Part shown: one piece after another, positions 45,701-57,864 of the stretch
Position numbering within the stretch: the first letter of the stretch is position 1
Layout of the letters: each line of letters opens with the position of its first letter
NCBI GenBank assembly: GCA_013397845.1
Contig: VZTG01007871.1
Span: forward strand, 409,498-473,497
Direction of reading: 5' to 3'
Origin: Melanocharis versteri
Taxonomy: Eukaryota > Chordata > Aves > Passeriformes > Melanocharitidae
Length of the DNA stretch: 64,000 nt
Translations under genes and position numbers: made by a program
Notes under the pieces: model-generated
What the model saw: only the letters and a program-made list of their open reading frames with translations
Databases searched by the model: none
What the model was told of the DNA's origin: nothing

Positions 45701-48700
45701 GAAAAAATAGCTGGCAACTGCTGTTGCTAAGATCCTGTGTACCACAGCTTTCAATTCTTTTCTGTACAGCAACCACCTTTAAACACACAGGAGGACGTTT
45801 TTTATTCCCTTCCCTTCAGCCACCCACCAAGATTGTAGAGGTATTCGTAGCTTGGCAGGTTATAGCCAATGATGTAATGGGTTTTCCAGCCCCCAAAAAG
45901 CGGGAATCGGGGACGGATCTCCATCTCCACAGAGTCATCCAGGACAAGGAGGTGGCTTGTGGAGATGTTCCCAATTTCATCTCTGTAATAGACGTCCTGA
46001 GCAGCAGCTGGGAGAATGGTCTGTAAGGAGAGAAGCAGCCGTGAGTGCATCAGAGGGGAGTTACTTCCAGTGAAATTGGCAAAACCAATAAAGGCTGGTA
46101 AGCATTGAGAAACTGTGCTCCCACATGAGACATGACAAAATGGCCATTCAGTTGCACTGAGTGGTAAAATTGTGCTATTATAAGCAATCTCACAAGTGGC
46201 TGCTAGCACTAAAATAACTTGGCCTCCAAATGAATGTGCTTTCTCCAGCCCAGTTTCAAACTCCCCAGATAGCAAGGGATCTCATCATGCCCACAAGGAC
46301 AGCAATTCCCTTTTCACTCTAACTTGCTGCCCTAGCTGACTGGGCTTGCTAGCTTTACACTCAGCAAAATGTGATTTCTGTTTGGCTGTACTAGAGAACT
46401 ACAACAATCAATCCTGGAGGCTACAAGCAGCGAGAAAGGTTTTGGTTCAGATGAGAACACATAATACTTTTTACATCTGGCTAGCAGAGCCGCAGCTTTA
46501 ATTCTTGTTGAGTGCTTTGTGAGCAAGGAATGAATGGGTGAGTTTCCAATTAATACTGTTCAACATGAGGAGGATATGACAGAGAGGCAACTCTGAAAAT
46601 AAGGGGGTGGGGACAGAATGAATGCCCCTTGCACAGTGGAAAACCCAAAGCAGAGATCTCAATACAGCAGTAAGGGCTTTAGAGGGTCCCTGAGATTGGA
46701 GAGGTCGGAGTGTGGAGAAATACTACATGCCCTGGCATGTGCAGTCTGTAGGACCAGCAAATGCAATGAATTCTATAACCTCCTAATGCTGCTTCCAAAA
46801 GCTATTCCTATCCAGCACAAGGTTTCTCTGAAAATAGACCACAGTTTTAATATTCCCTTATTACTGGGGTATGGTTACCGAACAAAAGGCAAAGGACAAC
46901 TGCATTTTTTTTCCTCTGGGAATCTAAGAAAGGGGTAAGCCACAGCTAAAAAAAATACATGTGCAAAACGTCAACCTTAAAAGACTTGACAGAAGAGATC
47001 CCACTGTCTGGCTGTCTCTGGTAGTCGTATCTGGAGAAAGGCCCTTTCAGCACTGCTCCTGTGTGCTTTAAATCAACCGTCTCTTCAACTGCAATGTTAC
47101 CCCAGTGAGACACCTCAATGACTCGTGTCATGCTGGTGATGGTCAGGAATGGACTGTTATTTTCATAGTGCACCTTCAGAGTGTCCTAACAAGGAAAAAA
47201 AAGATAAACTGTCAGACCTGAAGTAAGGAGCAAGCTCCCCTCACAATGATCCACTCCACGTGCCACAGAGAACCCTCCCTGGCAGATGCACATGTTCCTG
47301 GCCGCCTGCACAAAGTCTAACTCATGCTTGACCTGTGATTTCTATGTGAAAGCCTCTGCTTCCCACTCTCCAACCTCTGAGACACATCTTCCATGTCTGG
47401 AAGATGCTCTCTGCAGAGCCACAACCCCTTCGCACAGACATTTACCTGGCTATATGGAGGGATGTCCTTGAAGGGGCCATATTCAATCATGTCCTCAGTG
47501 CGGGAAGGGTTGCCCAGCTTGGTGTAACTCTCCACGTTCCTGGAGGCCAGTTTGACACGGGTTGTTTGGGTTTTGGTGACATACGGAGAGTAAAAATAGT
47601 GATTTCCTTCAAAGACCACAAACTGCTTCTCACTTTGGGTGATGTGGGTGGGATGGGGCTGCAAGACGTGCGTGAAAACCATTTCAATAGAGACACGGAC
47701 CTTGGCTCCTGGGGCCAAAGGAGATGGCAGCTTCACCGAGAAGAACTTCCCACTAGAAGGGAGAAGAACAGGTAAGTCCTGTGGGATGTCCCTTGAGAGA
47801 GCATTCAGATCCACCCACTGCAACATCCCCTGCGGACAGGCAAACATGTATCACATGTATAATGTGTGATTTGGGCAGGTACTTTACTTGCTCCTCCAAG
47901 ACATAGAGATGTCTTGTCCCAGCAGGTGTGATTACTGTGCTGGGGAAGCAGCACAGGGTGAGCTGCGTCCAGGCACAGTTATAGTCTTCGCTTCACAAAA
48001 AAACACCTAGCTCCCTTTTTGGAAGGGGAATGGTGACACATCCCTCCCTAATCCTGCATTTATAAAGCTTCAGCAAGATCTTTTTCCATTCTTCTCCAGA
48101 TGACAGGAACGATCTGCATCAAAGGAAGCATGGGCACGAGTCCAGAAGACAAATCATAAACATCTTAAGCACCAGTTCCCACAAAGTCTGTTCATACTCA
48201 GATTTTTGCCCACAGGATCTGAAATTAAGGAATGGCCAGAATGGAGCAAGGTTTTGGACTGAGGTTCTAAAGAATGGATTGAGGCTCCACCAAATCTGTA
48301 AGGATGCACCGGACAGACAGAGGTGATGCCAGAAGTGAACATACTTCATGTCATGCCTGGTGGCCCAAGGACAGGATCACATGAGACATTCACCCATGTC
48401 AGAAGCCAAGGTCTACCCTGGCAATTCAACTCCACAGCTACTGTACTCCTGAAACCCAGCTACACTGTGCTTTTGAGCCACTTTACAGGCACCGCTCACC
48501 TCTCAGCTCTCATGGCTCAGAAAACACCTGCCTGTCCAGCCTGCAGCACCTACATAGTATTCCAAGCTTGGCAGTACAGAGCCTGATGCAAACAGCGGCA
48601 TCCTCCCTCCTGGCAGCAGGAAGAGCCTGTGCTGGGCCACGGTACCCAGCGCTCTGTGGTGCTCTCCACATAGCCACAGGGCACTAAACTCACTACAATC

Positions 48701-50076
48701 ACCACTGCCAACTGTCTGAGAGCTCAAAACAGAGTAATGGGTAAGAGCATGACCAAATGCTTCTCTCACCTGGCGTCCCTTAATAAGGGACCAGGGCACT
48801 ACTCAAGGCACTGACTACAAGAGACTGAGCACAGATGAGGAAGAAAACACTCGTGATCTCTAGGTACGTGGAACTGGGGTAGTATCACTGTGAGGACAAT
48901 TATGAACCCCCCCATGCACAACTCTAGGTATTGACCTTAGAAGGTGATACTCACCTTTTGCCCTTAACTTTAGTCTCTTTCACTTCCAAGGTGTTCTCCT
49001 CCTCTTCCTCACCCTTCACCTGTTCCCAAACAACATACAGGATCAGTGTGCTGCTATTTAAAAGACTTAACACATCCAGGGCAAAGTCTGTACAGTACCT
49101 GTAAGGAGTTTTTACGGGGAATGTCCCCCAGAAAGTACAAGCTGATATATAACTAATTCATTGAGAAAAAAATTTTAAAGGCCCTTTCATAACATTGTTC
49201 ATGAATACAAATTGCAGTGTGGTCAGTGTGCAAAAACAGATACTGGAGGTTTCTCATGTTCCCCTATTCTCTCAGCCTGGCTCCCAAGCTGGCACAGTCA
49301 CCGTAACTTGCAAAAATGAGAATATTGATGAAATGCTTTTGTGATTTCCCTTGTGACTGGGGAGTGAGCAGGCCGCGGGAATACAGCTTGACCAGTCGAG
49401 GTATACTACAGAACTCTGTATACAGATATACCATAGAGCGCTGTATGTACCTCTCTCTGCTATATGTACAGTTTATATAAAGTGACAATACTTCTGGGGG
49501 CAGGACAGAAGTATTGTCCTACTGCTCCTCCGCTCCTCCTGTGGGTAAAGGCCGGGCCCCCCCTCCCGACGCTGCCTGGGGCTGCAAGCCCTTCTCCGGC
49601 CGTGCTGGCGGAGACAGACCCCCGCCCAGCCGTGACGGCGCGAATCGCGCCTCTCATCTCCTGCCAGGTCTCACACCTCCGCCCTCACCCCCCATTCCCG
49701 GCCGGCTGCGGGATCCGGGAGCGGCGCTGCGGGCCCGGCAGTGCCGACGTGTCCCTTCGGGCGCGGGGCCGCGCGGGGCCGCGCAGCACCCGCGGCCCCT
49801 CAGCGGCCCCCCCGGGAGCAGCGCTCGGTGCCTGTTCCCCACGCTCACCTGCACGCCCAGGTGGGCCAGGCGGGGCTCCAGCCCGGGCTCCAGCGCCAGC
49901 AGGAAGGCAGAGGCGGTCGCGCCGCCGGGCGCGTTGGCGAGGCTGAGCTCGGCCGAGACCTTGGCCAGGTGCGTGCTGAGGTCCAGAGAGCGCCGCACCT
50001 CCTCTAGCACCAGATCGGTGCTGGTCCCGGCGGCCGCCAGGCAGAGGAGCAGGAGGCGGTAGAGCAGCACCGCCAT
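42787..50076 (-). CDS. RPN1: Ribophorin I, oligosaccharyltransferase complex subunit (10 exons)
   Basis: RPN1 is a subunit of the ER oligosaccharyltransferase, which transfers the glycan from dolichol to Asn-X-Ser/Thr of nascent proteins; it is the homologue of yeast Ost1. Coding exons, in transcript order: 49849-50076, 48955-49019, 47446-47752, 46976-47185, 45828-46020, 45402-45501, 44994-45132, 44706-44825, 43990-44235, 42787-42969. All introns are GT-AG and the phases join without a break, giving 1791 nt, or 596 residues plus TAA; the human protein is 607. Residues 1 to about 20 are a hydrophobic signal peptide. A long lumenal domain follows, with a sequon (NIS) near residue 288 where the human glycosylated Asn lies. 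One membrane segment lies at about 428-448 in exon 8. The cytosolic tail (449-596) is charged and probably coiled-coil, ending in DNILDAL. The start has G at -3 and G at +4. Recognised by near-identity to the mammalian protein across exons 3-10; the N-terminus is more diverged. Confidence 0.98.
45608..45620 (+). promoter_or_regulatory. CTCF-like motif in RPN1 intron 5
   Basis: GCAGCAGGGGGCA matches the CTCF core (CCAnyAGrkGGCr) with one mismatch in the conserved positions. It lies in the 326-bp intron between exons 5 and 6. A single motif match is weak evidence, but an insulator between GATA2 control DNA and RAB7A would be plausible here. Confidence 0.3.
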
Positions 50077-50360
50077 GGCTGGCACACCGCGCGGGGAGGG
50101 CACAAGATGGCGGCGCCCGCGCTGTACAGGCACGGCACAAGATGGCGGCGCCCAGTGGGGAAGGAGGCTCGCCATGGCGGCGCCCAGCGGCGCTGGAGGC
50201 CCGGCCCCCCTCTTCCCCGCCTTCCGCGGTGCGTGTGGAGAGAAGCTGGGCGGGCTCTTCCAGAGTCCCGGGGATGCGTTCGGGTTCGCGCAGTTTCGGC
50301 GCTTCACGGCGCCCCGGCTCTGTCGGCGAGCTTCGGTGCTCCCGCGGGGCGCTGTGCCCG
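50077..50360 (-). promoter_or_regulatory. RPN1: RPN1 CpG-island promoter with repeated YY1-type motifs
   Basis: The sequence directly upstream of the RPN1 start is CpG dense and has no TATA box. AAGATGGCGGC, the YY1 consensus, occurs exactly at 50104-50114 and 50139-50149, and a related CCATGGCGGC lies at about 50173-50182. The first two sit in a repeated unit of about 18 bp. YY1 sites close to the transcription start are typical of TATA-less housekeeping promoters. The start site itself cannot be placed from sequence; it is probably within or just above this block. Confidence 0.7.
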
Positions 50361-50699
50361 TGCCCATGTTGAGCTCCCAGGCCTGGGCAGGCCTCGGGGC
50401 CTGTCAGGCGCTGCTTGTTTGGCCCTGCTGGGGTTTCCCACTTCTTTTTCTGCCCAAAAAAGAGGGAAAAAACAACTGTAACAAATATTATGGGATGCTC
50501 AGGGCTGTCACGTGCTCCTCAGCCTCCTCTCCTGCCACGGCACAAAGCAACTCTTGTTTCTCCATGGTTTTAGCGGTGGTGGTTCCTGACAGGGCTTCCA
50601 GAAGCTAGAGGTGTCAATCCTGATGGAAGTGTTGCGTATAGGATGGCCCGGAGGAGCTGTCGGTGTGGATGGCACTGGGATGTAGCACCGGGCACTGCA

Positions 50700-53600
50700 A
50701 AGGGATGGACTTTGGTGCTTTTAATTATGCTGTTGAATAAATGAGCCTCAAATTGGGACAGTTCATGTCGCTGGTCTAGCACACAGATTATTGTTGCTCT
50801 GGAAGGTGAGGTTTAACACAAATAGAGTTTAACATGAACCCAAATTTTCTGCTAAAAAAACACAGATAATTGACAGCTAGGTGATGCCAGAGTAGAAGTG
50901 CCGCAGGTAGCCCAGGCATGGTAACCAGCCCTGCACTGACTTAAGGCAGCTGGGGAAAGGAAAATGTTAGTGGTTTAATACATAACTGGGGAAGAGGTGA
51001 TTGACACTTTATTCCCAAACATCTAAGGCAGATAAAAGCGAGGAATTGATGTTGTCTGCTGTGATTGCCGGAGCAGGGCTTTTGCCTGTGAGCCCTGTGG
51101 GACAACAGACTTTTCATGTTTGCATAATGTGATCCAGGACTCAATCTTTCTTTAAGATCCTGATATGAGTCACAGAGATAATTCTTTGATTTGGCCTGAG
51201 ATTGCCAAGTATTGGAAGAGGATTTTCTAAATTGTGTGTTTGGATACAGAGTCAAATAGCCCCTTGGCAAAGGCTAAATAGAATGGGATGTCTCCTGGTG
51301 TACTATGTTCAAAATGGCATAATTTCTCAACTAGAGCCTTTCTTTTCTACCCTTACCACACCCCCGCCCCCCAAATTCCTATCATGGACATTTTCTTGGC
51401 AAATTACTTCAATTTCCCTTTGATTTATGTAGGCACCAGCCCTGTGAATCTGGCAGCTTGCCCTGTAGCATATCTTAGCACAAGCAGGTAGTTTTGTCAC
51501 TGTGTTTCAGGTGACAGTGGTGCTCTCTTCCAGCAGCACAGCAGGAGATGCCTGCAGGGGCAGCAGGTTCCAGCTCCTCAGCCTCATGCTTCCAGCCAGG
51601 GAAATGTTCCAGGTCCCTCTGCTCTCCAGGAAAAGCCTGTTTATCTTGGCCTTCTCCAAAGAGCTGAGCTTTGGGCCTGGAACTGGGTAGGCATGTTCAG
51701 GGGGAAGCAACTGTGAAACATGAGGAGCTGAGCAGAACAGCCACCTCTAATTAAAGGCTGGCCAGCGGTGCTGCATCTGGGGACCCCCTCTAGTTGTCCA
51801 GATTGGGTTTGCAAGTTCCTCTGCTAGGAATGGCTGACACTGTCCTTCCATGTGTAACACGGAATAAATGAACTCCAGTCGGCCTCTTTAATAACACACG
51901 CAGCTCCAGCTCTTATTTCCCTCTCTCCCCTAGGGCAATTTCTCCTGGTAAAGGGAGGGAAAGAAACAAATGCATATGTCCCTTGTGTCTGCAAGTAATT
52001 GGGCTTCAGTTGTTACATCCCGGGCTGCTCTCCAGTGGGTTCATCCCAGAGGCTGGATTTGAACTTGCTGGCAAATGCCAGTTTCAATATGTGAGCCATC
52101 CCAGACCCTGGTGAGCTCTGAACCAGACTGTTGTACACTAACCCTGTGTTTGGATCCACCCCTAACTGTGATAATTGAGTCATGCTAAGCCTGTGTATCA
52201 TCTGTTTCAAGACTTCAGTCCTACCACGTATGCTAAATTTGTCTTTGGGTTGAAAAGGTGCTGCCTTTGGGCTTATTCAAGGCTGAGTTTGGCTCTGCAG
52301 GCCCCTCTTGCAACTGCCCTGTGAGCAGTCCAGGTTGTTCTTCATGCATGGGGTCAGTTACAGCTGCTCATGGCCCCTGGCTGGGTGTGCTGATGATGGT
52401 GGCTGGGACAGCTCCAGGGATAGTTCCGGGGACAGCTCGGGGACAGCTTGCAGGCTGTGTTCAAGCAGGGACAGGCTGCAGTGCCTGTGTGCAGATCTGG
52501 CTACCCAGGCCTGGTGCCAAGTAACAGAGAGTGCCAGGAGTTCAGAGCTGTTTTTTCTCTCTTTATATGTTGTTTTTTTTGTTCTCTCATTGCAAGGAAT
52601 GTCCTCCTCCAGCAGTAACGTACCAGAGAGTTGCAGGTAAGGAAGCAGCATGAGAGAGGTTACCATACCCTGCTGCCATCCAGGCACTGGCAGAGTGGCC
52701 CAGCTCCCCGTGTGCTGTGGAGAGAGCGTGTCACCCTCAGGGCCATGGAGCAGTGGGAGGGGAACAGCCGCGATACAGCCGGTGCCAGCCCAGCCGTCTG
52801 CCAGGGCTGAGAGACCAGCGTGGTCTAATAAATGCCTCTGGCAGGATAGGCCACGGACAGAACTGCACCCCAGAGAAAGCCCTGCATTCCTCTGTTTCTA
52901 CAGGGCTGATGCCAAACTCAGAGCTGTGTCATCTATCAGAGCAATTTGTTCTCAAGGAAGGAAGAAGTTGTTTTCTAGAAGGAGCAGGTTGGCTGTGACC
53001 TGAAGCCTGTAGCAGCAGGGAACAGGATTCACTCTGGTGTGATGCTCATACTACTGGGGACCTTGTACCAGGAATATGCAGGGACCGTGATACAATGTGT
53101 TGCTCTCTGAGGAGCCCAGGTCAGGGACAGGAGAGAGTAAACAGGGCTGTGTGCATGTGTAGCAGAAGTCATACTGGCAACACCTTGAAGATTTTAATAC
53201 AAATACATCAGTGATCCTGAAAAAACCTCCCTGCTTCAGATTTTATTGGTGTTTCACCGTTTAACCCTGTGTATGTGAAATCAAACAGCCTTTTGGCTGC
53301 CAGTGGGAGGCAGAGGGCACTTCTCTCTCTGTATTTAGTCCTGAGCAATGTGTTGCAGTTGCCAGTCATGAGAGCACAGGTATGAGGTGGCTGAGTGACG
53401 GCAGAGTTTGCTTAGCCTTGCTAAGGCCCTCAAAAAGCAGCTGGAGAAGAAGAAAAACAACAGTCTTCCAGTTTCATTATTTTTACAACCTCATTTTTTA
53501 GCTCGTCAGCACAATTCACAGTAAACCTCTGCCAAGCAAAACACACCGTTATTCATATTTGTGGTTTGCCTGTGATTTCCATGGAATGTTGGACTTGGAG

Positions 53601-54890
53601 GGGGCTGGTTGGAGCTTGGCTCCTACTCTTTGTTTGGCTACTCTGGAAACACGTCCTGCCTTCACAGAGAAACAGTGGTGATGGGGCACTGTCTGCCCAG
53701 GGGGTGCTTCTCTGGGTTTTTTCAAGTAAATTTAGTTATCTGCAGTAGCCCCTCCCTCCCCACTCCTTATAGTGCTCACCTTTCTTTAAAATAATTTCTT
53801 TCTGGTTTAAAAAAAAAAAAATCTGTTTTTCTCTCCTTGTCAGACCACAAGACTCGGGAAAAAATAATGAAAAAAAACCCTGCCTGTGCACAGCAAATGT
53901 ACGAAGCATTGGGAAACACACAGGGAAAACCTCCTGGAAGAATATGGGAGAGCATCTGTGAGTCCTGCAAGGGGGTGAGACCACTGTGTGATGAGTGTTG
54001 TTGAAATAAGGAGAAAAAAATTGTGGAAAAGAAGATGCTTCATCTCTTTAAAAAGTACTTTTAACTCTTCTTAAAGCTTACTAAAAATGTAACTGAAATA
54101 GCCATAGGCAGGCAGTGGCAGGCTGTGAATGAAAAAAATCTGTTACACGTGTGCAGTTAAAATGCAAAACCTGAGTGAAGTATTTCATCCATACAAGGAG
54201 AGCTGCTTTGGGCTGGGTGGGTCTGGATTTTGTCACAGGATCAGAGCATGTTTTCGATACAGGGAACAGTGCTGTTTTAACTATATAAAAAAAAATGAGA
54301 GTGTGATCAGGGCTGCCACTCAAGTACTTTGCAGTTCACATAGGACCTGGGTACACCCACAGCTTGAAAATGCCTTTGGTGGACTGGCACCTGCAAAGCC
54401 AGAGGAGGAGAGAGGAGGACAAAAGTGCATGTCTTGGAAAAAACAGACGCTGCCTGTCACTGAGAACCAAGGAGGCAGGGAAGCTGCTGTCCTTCCAGGC
54501 TCCAGAAGAGGAGGCTGGGAGTCCTAGCTATGGGCAGATGAGAGACCTGCTGGCTCCTGGGGCAGCAGCTGAATCTCACCCCTGTGCTGCAGATGAGGGC
54601 TGTAATCACCAAATCCTTGCAAGGCCTGACACAGAATTACACATCTCCATCTGCTTGTTTGCCCCAGGGCTGCAACCTCCCAGGACCAGGGGTGGAGGCA
54701 ACAGCACCCGCGTTTGGCTGAAATCACAGAGATAAATACAACGAAAGAACCTGCAGTGGAATCAAGGTAGGAGCACCTGAGAGGCTGGTGCTGAGATCCC
54801 TGACCTGGGTTGGGTGTGCTGGGGTCCTGGCCGGCAGCTGCAGGCAGCGGTGACACTTCTGCCCCGTCCGGACTGGGCGATGGAGCCGGT
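50700..54890. other. Intergenic between RPN1 and the unassigned CpG island
   Basis: No exons or mobile elements recognised. A short A-run lies at about 53809-53821. Open frames are short and unremarkable. Confidence 0.4.
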
Positions 54891-54939
54891 TCCCAGCTGT
54901 GAGGAGTGACAAAAAACCTCAATCAGCCCCTCGGCCATC

Positions 54940-55390
54940 TCCCCTCAACCGCCCCCCACCCCGTCATGGCCGCGCGTCCCCGCCAGGGCGCGCCCGTGGC
55001 GTGCCGGAGGGGCGGTGCCGGCGGGGGCGCGGCGGGGCGGGGACGCCCCTTAGCTCCGCCCTCTTAGCTCCGCCCCTCGGCCGCGCCCGGCGGTGGCTGC
55101 GCCGCTCCGATCGCTGCAGCCTCACCTTGGCAACGACAATTAATGCCGGGCAGGGCCCACCTCCCTCCGGCACGATCCCGGCAGCAGCCTCCAGTGAGGC
55201 GGCACCCCCGGGCTATTTGTGATGGGCAAGAGCCGCCCGGATTTGCGGGGGTAGCGGGCACCTCGCGCTGCAGGGATCTGCAGGTTTCATTGTGCCCTCC
55301 CGCTGCCTGCCAGGCTCTGGGGCGTGCATTGTCTCTGCTGGGGTCACTTTAGGAGGTGGTTTGTCCCCGGGGTGAAGGACGGAAGGTGAG
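54940..55390. promoter_or_regulatory. Unassigned CpG island with Sp1 and RFX-type motifs
   Basis: A strong CpG island, with GGGGCGGGG and two copies of CTTAGCTCCGCCC (55049-55061 and 55063-55075, 14-bp period). CCTTGGCAAC at 55125-55134 reads GTTGCCAAGG on the minus strand, an RFX half-site. The same place gives a strong minus-strand donor (CCAAG then GTGAGG), and a plus-strand donor-like GGAAG then GTGAGG occurs near 55385. It is probably a promoter, but no protein-coding exon can be tied to it. Confidence 0.5.
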
Positions 55391-57816
55391 GGAAACGCTC
55401 TACAGTGATGCAGTGCCCGGGTGCCACGGGACCGCAGTGGGATTTAGTGGCCATCACTCTGATAAGTGCTGTTGTATTTTTCCTTTTGACCCTTTAAGGT
55501 CTGGCAAATGTGGTGCCAGGACCCACCTGAGAACAGTTCTGTGGTCCATGATACAGTCCTCAGTGGCAGTGAAATCTGGCGAGGAATTGTCACTGGCCAC
55601 TCCGCACAATAAGGGAGTTGCCATCTTCACATGGAGCAACTCCTCTTTCTCAGCTTGTTTTTGGAAGGGGCAGCACTTGCTGGTGTATCTACTTAGGAGC
55701 CTGTTGTTCACGTAGAGTTTAAACCTGGATTTTAAAGCTTCAGTTTTGCAGGATCTGCCACACACAGCAGGAAGTTGTGGATCCCACTGACAGCAAACAA
55801 GAGGGGGTCATTTACAGATTGGCAGCTCTTTTGCTCCCTCCAGGAGCCCTGAGTTCAAGCAGTGAGATAATGCAGATTTCTCACCAGGTTACTAAATTTT
55901 TGAATCTGCTGGCAGGGACCTTCCTAGATCATGCTCTGTGAAGTGCCAGCTGGGATTTACATTCCTCCAGCAGAGGCACCCCTGAGCCCCTGCCTGGCTG
56001 AATCAAAACCTCTGACCCAAGCCCAGCTGTTCATGGACCTCGGCATGTGTGGATGTGGCAGTCAGCAGTGGCCCCTTCCCAAGAGACAACCTCATCATGC
56101 CCTGCCAGATGGCTGGTGGTGATTCCTTCCCATCATAGGTCTCCCAAAGAGAGGGAGCATTAACCCCTTGTGAACAGCTTTGGTCTGCAGCAGTGTATGC
56201 AGTTACTTTCCTGATGAGAAAAATATCAATGATCAAGGAAAAAAGAAATGTGAGGATCTTTTGATCATTTGTTCTTATTCCTTTCTCTGAAGGCCTTGGG
56301 CTCCTCACACATAGCTCTCCTGCCTGCCTGCTAAGAAATGTTTGATAAGACATTTCTGTTGTTTTTCCCTGAGTCAGCGAACTGATCCACTCCGACAGAA
56401 AGGATGGCAGCCAGTGGCTCACTTAACCCCCTACAGGTCACCCAGAAAGCAGCTAAAAGACAGCATTAGCCCCCAGAAGGCCATTCCCAGCTCTGATGTT
56501 GGTGTCTGAAGCAATTGGGTAGAACAGATGTTCCTCATGCTGGCATTGTGCTGGGGTAGGTGGGATAATGCATCTTCTGTAGCTTCATTGCTCACAGGTT
56601 GGTTGAGAACTTCACTGGAGAAGACAAACCCAGAGAGATCCTGTTTATCTAAACAAAGTAAGAGGTGCTGATTTCTGTTTGCCAGAAATTTAGGCAGCGA
56701 TATGGAGCCAGCTCTGAGTGCTGGAACAGAATAACTGGAGCTGTAACACCCACTTATAAGCATTTCAGTTCAGGATCGTGCTTTGCGAGGCATACCTTCA
56801 ATTTGGTGGCTCAGAGATTTGCAAACAGTGACTCATAACTGACTGGGGTCAGAAATGCAGCTGCTAAGGCACCAGGCATTGAAAAGTGTTGTCCAAGGTA
56901 AAAGCAAAACAAACCTCACTGCCCACACACCCTTATCCTTCAAGGCTGAGTATCTTTGTCACAGTCTTTGAAAACATGCACTCAAAATTATACCAGCTTC
57001 TTGTGGTTACCATTGATACAGGATTTGCTTCTCCTTTTAGAGCAGACAAGAGGGGATTGCAAAAATCTGTCACTTGAAAAGAGTTGAAGCAGATAGATCT
57101 GAAGCTAATACGCAGCACCCTGTGCTTGCAGAGAGGTGCCTGGGGTTTGAGATGGGAATCCTGCTGTGGGACATGTCTGTGTCCTTCCCATGGAGGGTCC
57201 CAGAGGAACTTCCTAGGCCTCTGCAGACAACCCCTGTCTCTCAGGATCCAGGATGGACCTGCAGACCCCAGAGAGTGTGCTGCGTTGCAGCCAGTTTGAT
57301 TCCTACCCACAGAGAGCTGTCCTTGGGACACCTTTTGGCACTGACTCACTGTTAAGGAAGAAGCAACACACAAGTCACCTGTACCACAAAGTGTCCCACT
57401 CACAGAGGTCACGTGGCACCAGGCTCCTGTCCCATGACACATTCTGGATGCAACAACAGCATGACATGGCCACCTTTGCCACAAAACACCTGGATGCAGG
57501 GCTCACGTGGTTAGTCCACCCCATCGCACAACACCCCATGCAGAGAGGAGCAGTGGCACCAACTGTGGGTCCTGCAAAGTGTTCCAGGCCCTGCTAGCCA
57601 TTGGCCTGTCCTGCCTGCCCTCATGGCTTAAAAGCCACTAATGGCATGAGCTGAGAGCCCGCAGGCTCACCAGATCTTCACTGTGAAGGTTTCAGTGCTT
57701 GGTAAGTAACAGCTCATAGAACCTGCTGCTTTGGTAACACACTCCTCATATAAAACCTTGATCCCTGAAGGAAGGCCAGTTCTGCAAAGGCCTGTGCAGT
57801 TCTGTGCTGGCCGTTC

Positions 57817-57864
57817 ACCTCTTTCTGTACCTATTTTTATACCTCTTTCTGTACCTATTTTTAT
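57817..57864 (+). repeat. 24-bp perfect tandem duplication
   Basis: The unit acctctttctgtacctattt plus TTAT occurs twice in direct contact (57817-57840 and 57841-57864) without a mismatch, so it is young. No gene overlaps it. Confidence 0.95.
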
